NCBI RefSeq assembly: GCF_015689195.1
Contig: NZ_CP065044.1
Span: 1,364,001 to 1,428,000, forward strand
Direction: 5' to 3'
DNA: 64,000 nucleotides
Source of the DNA: Pectobacterium aroidearum
Lineage (GTDB): Bacteria; Pseudomonadota; Gammaproteobacteria; Enterobacterales; Enterobacteriaceae
Positions 60,696-64,000 of the stretch are shown here, in pieces (position 1 is the stretch's first letter; every line of letters begins with the position of its first letter). The position numbers and the translations under genes are program-made. The notes under the pieces were generated by a model. It did not search any database, was not told the DNA's origin, and saw nothing but the letters and a program-made list of their open reading frames with translations.

Positions 60696-62648
60696 TTAGG
60701 ATCTGGCTGCTGGCGCGGGTTCACCCAGTAGCCGTCCCATGGCTCCCTGTAACCCCATGTCCTGTAGCACTTTCAGCTCACCTGCGGTTTCAACGCGTTC
60801 AGCGATAAGCGGCAGGGCAATACTATTGGTGGCACGATACAGTGCTTCGATAAACATTTGCTTATCGCTTTCCTGATCGATATTACGGATGTAGCTGCCA
60901 TCAACTTTCAGGTAAGCCAGCCCCCATTGGGACAGGTTGCCGATCATATTAAAGCGTCCACCAAAATGCTGGAGCCCCAGCGCACAGCCATGCTCATTCA
61001 ATAATTTGATTAAAGCTTCCAGTTGGGCGCTGTCTGGCAATTGATTCTCATCCAGTTCCAGAATCAGTCGACTGGCAACATCGGGCTGATGTTTTAGCGG
61101 AGCAAGCAAATCGGCGAGCAGGTGGCGATTCAGGACGGTGGCGCCGGACAGGCTCAGCGCGAGGTTGCCGTCGTGCTGGCGCAAATAATCCAACACTTCG
61201 CGCAGCATTGTCTGATCCAGACGCGTATCCCAGCCAAAGCGTTGGATCCACGGCAGGAAACGGCCCGCGGCGATACTGTTTCCTTGCTCATCCTGAATAC
61301 GCGCTAGTACCTTGTGATGCAGCACCTGACTGGGATCGTCACACGCGACGACGGGTTGCAGGAAAAGCTGCAAGCGTTCCTGTTCAAGGATCGGATCGAG
61401 CAGGTTAAACCATCTATGGCGATCGGTTTCGATCTGTTCGGCACTGACGGATGGGATCTCGCGAGGGGCGGTGGTATCGGTATTGCTTTCGGCTTGTGTG
61501 AGCGCCTGATCGCCCTGAATAAACAGGGATTGTGCGGTGTCGCCGGGACGGAAAGGCACCATACCGAATTGGGCGACAGGGGAGACGTCGGTTTCGCCCG
61601 TCAGATGCAACGTTTCGATATTGCGCGCCAGTTCGCCAATCAGTGCATAGGCTTCTTTATCGACCAGCCCTGGACAGAACAGCGCAAATTCTCCCCCGCG
61701 GATACGTGCCAGAAGACTTTCTGTATTCGTATGCTGCTTTTGTGTTTTACGCAGAATATGCCCAACAGAGGCTAACAGCGCATCGGTACGCTGGCCGCCC
61801 AGTCGCTGATTCATCCCCGCCAGATCCTGAACGCGAAGCATAATAAGGAAGCCGGGTGCCGTCTCTTCATCAGCCAGCTTATCGTTGAACTGCATGTCAA
61901 ACGCACGACGGTTATTTAATCCGGTTTGTGGATCCTGATAGGCATCCTGACGTAAGCGCTCGCTCCGTTCGGCTTCTTCTTCAAACAGTGTTTTGAGCTT
62001 GCTGACCATCAGATTCATCGCCTGTGCGACACGGCGGAATTCCGGCGTATTGGGTAAATCCGGCTGGCTAAGGAACTCTCGACGGGTAATCGCCAGCGAC
62101 TGATCGACAATATAATCGAGGGGGCGTAACTGGCGGCGCAGGAACAGCGCGCCAATAAACACGCCCAGCGTGCCGCAGCCGAGCAGCCACAGGAAGGTTG
62201 CGGTACTGCTGCGCCACAGTCGGGTCACCGCGAACATCGGGTGGCTGATAACTTCGACTTTTGCTGCCTGTTCCCAGCCGCGCATCACGATGGCTTCGCC
62301 CGCGCCGGGTTGCAGGTTCACTAACCGGACAAACCAGCCCGGTACGTCAGGGATATCCGGCGATGCAGTACGCTCCAGCGTGACGTTGCCGGTTTTTAAA
62401 TCCCGCACGCGAATACTGGAAAAATAGCCGCTGTCGAAAATCGAGCTGACCATCAGTTCGACCATGGCTGGATCATCGATATTCGGCGTCAGGGAAAGCC
62501 CAAGCGCGGTGGCGGCATCCTGAGCGTGAGAGTGAAGCTGGTTGTTGTACTGTTCACGCGAATTTTCCAGACTGACGAAAAAGCTCCCGCTGAAAATGAT
62601 TAGCACAAACAGGCAGATGGCTATCAGTAGTTGTTTGTATAGAGACAT
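60696..62648 (-). CDS. lapD: c-di-GMP receptor LapD (degenerate GGDEF-EAL)
   Basis: 650 residues. Membrane helix about 5-25, periplasmic domain to about 150 with GW at 124-125 (Trp125 is the LapG-docking residue I remember from Pseudomonas LapD), second helix about 151-170, HAMP-like S-helix, GGDEF domain with RGGEF (317-321) and EAL domain beginning QPVVACDD with KVLAR (446-450) in place of EVLAR. Both catalytic motifs are altered, so it should bind rather than make or cleave c-di-GMP. Bound, it sequesters LapG through the periplasmic domain. lapG lies directly upstream with 9 nt between. Confidence 0.93.
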   Translation of the reverse strand: MSLYKQLLIAICLFVLIIFSGSFFVSLENSREQYNNQLHSHAQDAATALGLSLTPNIDDPAMVELMVSSIFDSGYFSSIRVRDLKTGNVTLERTASPDIPDVPGWFVRLVNLQPGAGEAIVMRGWEQAAKVEVISHPMFAVTRLWRSSTATFLWLLGCGTLGVFIGALFLRRQLRPLDYIVDQSLAITRREFLSQPDLPNTPEFRRVAQAMNLMVSKLKTLFEEEAERSERLRQDAYQDPQTGLNNRRAFDMQFNDKLADEETAPGFLIMLRVQDLAGMNQRLGGQRTDALLASVGHILRKTQKQHTNTESLLARIRGGEFALFCPGLVDKEAYALIGELARNIETLHLTGETDVSPVAQFGMVPFRPGDTAQSLFIQGDQALTQAESNTDTTAPREIPSVSAEQIETDRHRWFNLLDPILEQERLQLFLQPVVACDDPSQVLHHKVLARIQDEQGNSIAAGRFLPWIQRFGWDTRLDQTMLREVLDYLRQHDGNLALSLSGATVLNRHLLADLLAPLKHQPDVASRLILELDENQLPDSAQLEALIKLLNEHGCALGLQHFGGRFNMIGNLSQWGLAYLKVDGSYIRNIDQESDKQMFIEALYRATNSIALPLIAERVETAGELKVLQDMGLQGAMGRLLGEPAPAARS

Positions 62649-62657
62649 AGCCTACCC

Positions 62658-63347
62658 TTACTCCTCAATTGAAAACCCTTCGGCACGCATTTTGGTTAAT
62701 ACATCCTGCCAGCGTGAAAGTCGTTTACTGTCACCGACGCGTTTGTTGCTGCCGCTGGCTCCGGGCAGCCAGAGGCCACCGCCATTAAAGGCGTACACCG
62801 GAACTAAATCAGTGCGCTCTGTCGCGGGTTGGATCTTGTCGGTCAGATTATCCAGCACCAGCGGAATCGAGGTGGGCGTTGGATAATAGGTGACCACCAT
62901 ATGCGCCTTATTCAGACGCAGGGCTTTAACATAGGTAATACGTAATTTATCCGCCGGGACGCCTAAATGGCGCAGCGTAAAATACTTGGCGAGCGCGTAA
63001 TCTTCGCAGTCCCCGGCACCTTTACGTAGCGCCTCAATCGGGGTTGCCCAATAATCTTCCTGATTCCAAACGACAATATCATCACGGAACAGCATGCGGT
63101 CATTAAAAAATTGGTTCACGCTACTGAGTAGAACCTTTTCCTCTTTATTGCGGGAAGTGGCCAACAGCGTCTGCCACTCGTCTATTCGGCGGCGAGCATC
63201 GGGCGTTGCCGGGCCATAAAGCTGCTCGGTACGCTGATTGATGGTAATAAAATCCCAGTCCGCGCGCAGAGAACCCGCCAGCAGAAACAGCAGACAGCTA
63301 ATAAAGAAGAGCTTGTAACTGGAGAGTCTGAACCTGGGGAGTCGCAC
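62658..63347 (-). CDS. lapG: Periplasmic cysteine protease LapG
   Basis: 229 residues with an N-terminal hydrophobic signal (about 11-28). Transglutaminase-like fold (DUF920/peptidase C93). Triad Cys114 (GAGDCEDYALAKY), His149 (KAHMVVTYY) and Asp166 (LVLDNLTDKI); Asp113 and Glu115 beside the Cys match calcium-binding positions known for LapG. It cuts LapA-type adhesins between the alanines of the N-terminal TAAG, here 104/105 of the adhesin, releasing it from the cell. First gene of the lapG-lapD unit. Confidence 0.93.
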   Translation of the reverse strand: MRLPRFRLSSYKLFFISCLLFLLAGSLRADWDFITINQRTEQLYGPATPDARRRIDEWQTLLATSRNKEEKVLLSSVNQFFNDRMLFRDDIVVWNQEDYWATPIEALRKGAGDCEDYALAKYFTLRHLGVPADKLRITYVKALRLNKAHMVVTYYPTPTSIPLVLDNLTDKIQPATERTDLVPVYAFNGGGLWLPGASGSNKRVGDSKRLSRWQDVLTKMRAEGFSIEE

Positions 63348-63433
63348 TGAGGTTTCTCTGTTTACCTTGCGAGGTGCATGTGGCGAGTGAATTCGATGCA
63401 GAATAGCGTACTTTCACAGGCCCCAAAAGCATA

Positions 63434-63708
63434 TATACCCTAAATAATTCGAGTTTCAGGCAGGCGGCAAGAGAAGGACAAATTCGTCGGGAACGAATTT
63501 GACCAGCCAACGGCTGGCCTCCGGTGAGAGACAGGATGTCTCTCATTTCATCCCGATGAGCTTACTGAGGTAAGTGATTCGGGTGACTGACAAATTTGCC
63601 AGAGGCAGATTTGAACGCTGCTTGCAGCGGCCCCAACGGGGCGAGGTCCACGTGAGTGGGCCGAGTAGTGCAGCCAACGCACATGCAACTTGAAGTATGA
63701 CGGGTATA
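63434..63708. repeat. Inverted-repeat intergenic element, long copy (275 bp)
   Basis: The left end TATACCCTAAATAATTCGAG (from 63434) and right end, inverted TATACCCGTCATACTTCAAG (63708 leftward), are imperfect inverted repeats of each other. Inside are several short palindromes (CCAGCCAACGGCTGG, GAGAGACAGGATGTCTCTC, CCCCAACGGGG). No protein gene is supported here. It fills most of the 412-bp lapG-murQ gap. Its end sequences are shared with the shorter copies at 6927-7005 and 32463-32543. Confidence 0.75.
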
Positions 63709-63759
63709 GTGGTGAAAATGGTGGTTTGTCATAAACATGTAGAAGCATGAGGTAGTGGA

Positions 63760-64000
63760 ATGCATTCAGATGTGACGAATGGCGATAACCTTAATTTAGG
63801 TAAACTGGTTTCCGAAACGAGAAATCCGGCAACGATGGCGTTGGATCAGCTCTCTACACTGGAGATGATGCACGCGTTTAATCAGGAAGATCGGAAAGTG
63901 CCTGAAGCTATTGCGCAGGTTTTACCTGCGATTGCCGAAGCGGTCGATCTGGCGACGGCTTCGCTACAGGCGGGTGGGCGGCTGATCTATCTGGGCGCGG
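63760..64000 (+). CDS. murQ: N-acetylmuramic acid 6-phosphate etherase, N-terminal part
   Basis: 80 codons from the ATG at 63760 to the window edge, with GAGG 7 nt upstream. LGKLVSETRNPATMALDQLSTLEMMHAFNQEDRKVPEAIAQVLPAIAEAVDLATASLQAGGRLIYLGA matches the start of MurQ, ending at the SIS-domain GGRLIYLGAG motif. It cleaves the lactyl ether of MurNAc-6-phosphate in peptidoglycan recycling. The remainder, with the active site, is outside the window. Confidence 0.9.
   Translation, partial: MHSDVTNGDNLNLGKLVSETRNPATMALDQLSTLEMMHAFNQEDRKVPEAIAQVLPAIAEAVDLATASLQAGGRLIYLGA

Noticed and set aside
60696-62648. LapD considered as an active dual cyclase/phosphodiesterase
   Set aside because: RGGEF and KVLAR replace the active-site motifs and the gene is paired with lapG, so a receptor role is the better reading.

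Overview
The window reads as chromosome of a soft-rot enterobacterium, most likely Pectobacterium (P. atrosepticum or a close relative). Gene order matches Enterobacterales blocks: btuF-mtnN-dgt-degP-cdaR; valU-type tRNAs with lysV divergent from gltX and followed by two tRNA-Ala genes; grcA/srmB/trmN6/nadB/rpoE-rseABC-lepA-lepB-rnc-era-recO-pdxJ-acpS-yfhL; and murQ at the right edge. The genus call rests on the c-di-GMP/type I adhesin locus and on intergenic repeats that I remember as common in Pectobacterium and Serratia. No database search was possible.

Layout. 1-6.8 kb: start of a secreted protein, B12-binding BtuF, MTA/SAH nucleosidase, dGTPase, periplasmic protease DegP, sugar-diacid regulator CdaR. 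6.9-11.4 kb: sulfate ABC importer (binding protein, two permeases, ATPase) and a DoxX-family membrane protein. 11.7-16.7 kb: iron acquisition island (IutA/RhtA-like TonB receptor, RhtX/FptX-like MFS transporter, small unknown protein, divergent AraC regulator) without siderophore synthesis genes. 16.7-20.7 kb: six tRNAs, gltX and a Fes/IroE-like esterase. 20.8-36.5 kb: housekeeping genes, including the sigma-E operon with a consensus sigma-E autoregulatory promoter and a short leader ORF coupled to rpoE.

36.9-63.3 kb is the most notable region, a compact c-di-GMP-controlled surface adhesion module. It has a PdeH-type phosphodiesterase, a membrane PAS-GAF diguanylate cyclase with an SGDEF active site, a three-gene type I secretion system (LapE/LapB/LapC-like), a 4886-residue adhesin with 34 exact-length 312-bp tandem repeats, a small unknown gene, the inside-out receptor LapD and the periplasmic protease LapG. 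Writer, eraser, receptor, protease, exporter and client thus sit in about 26 kb. The adhesin N-terminus carries a TAAG LapG-type site; LapG has its Cys-His-Asp triad; LapD has degenerate RGGEF/KVLAR motifs and a Trp at residue 125. The expected working is that high c-di-GMP makes LapD hold LapG, leaving the adhesin anchored; when PdeH lowers c-di-GMP, LapG cuts and the adhesin is released. I recall published work on such an adhesin and a non-canonical SGDEF cyclase in P. atrosepticum, so the locus is probably not wholly undescribed.

Regulatory DNA that can be read directly includes two FNR-like sites 53 bp apart before grcA, sigma-E-like promoters before rpoE and degP, strong stringent-type promoters for both tRNA clusters, an internal terminator-like hairpin in the sulfate operon, and three members of one inverted-repeat intergenic family.
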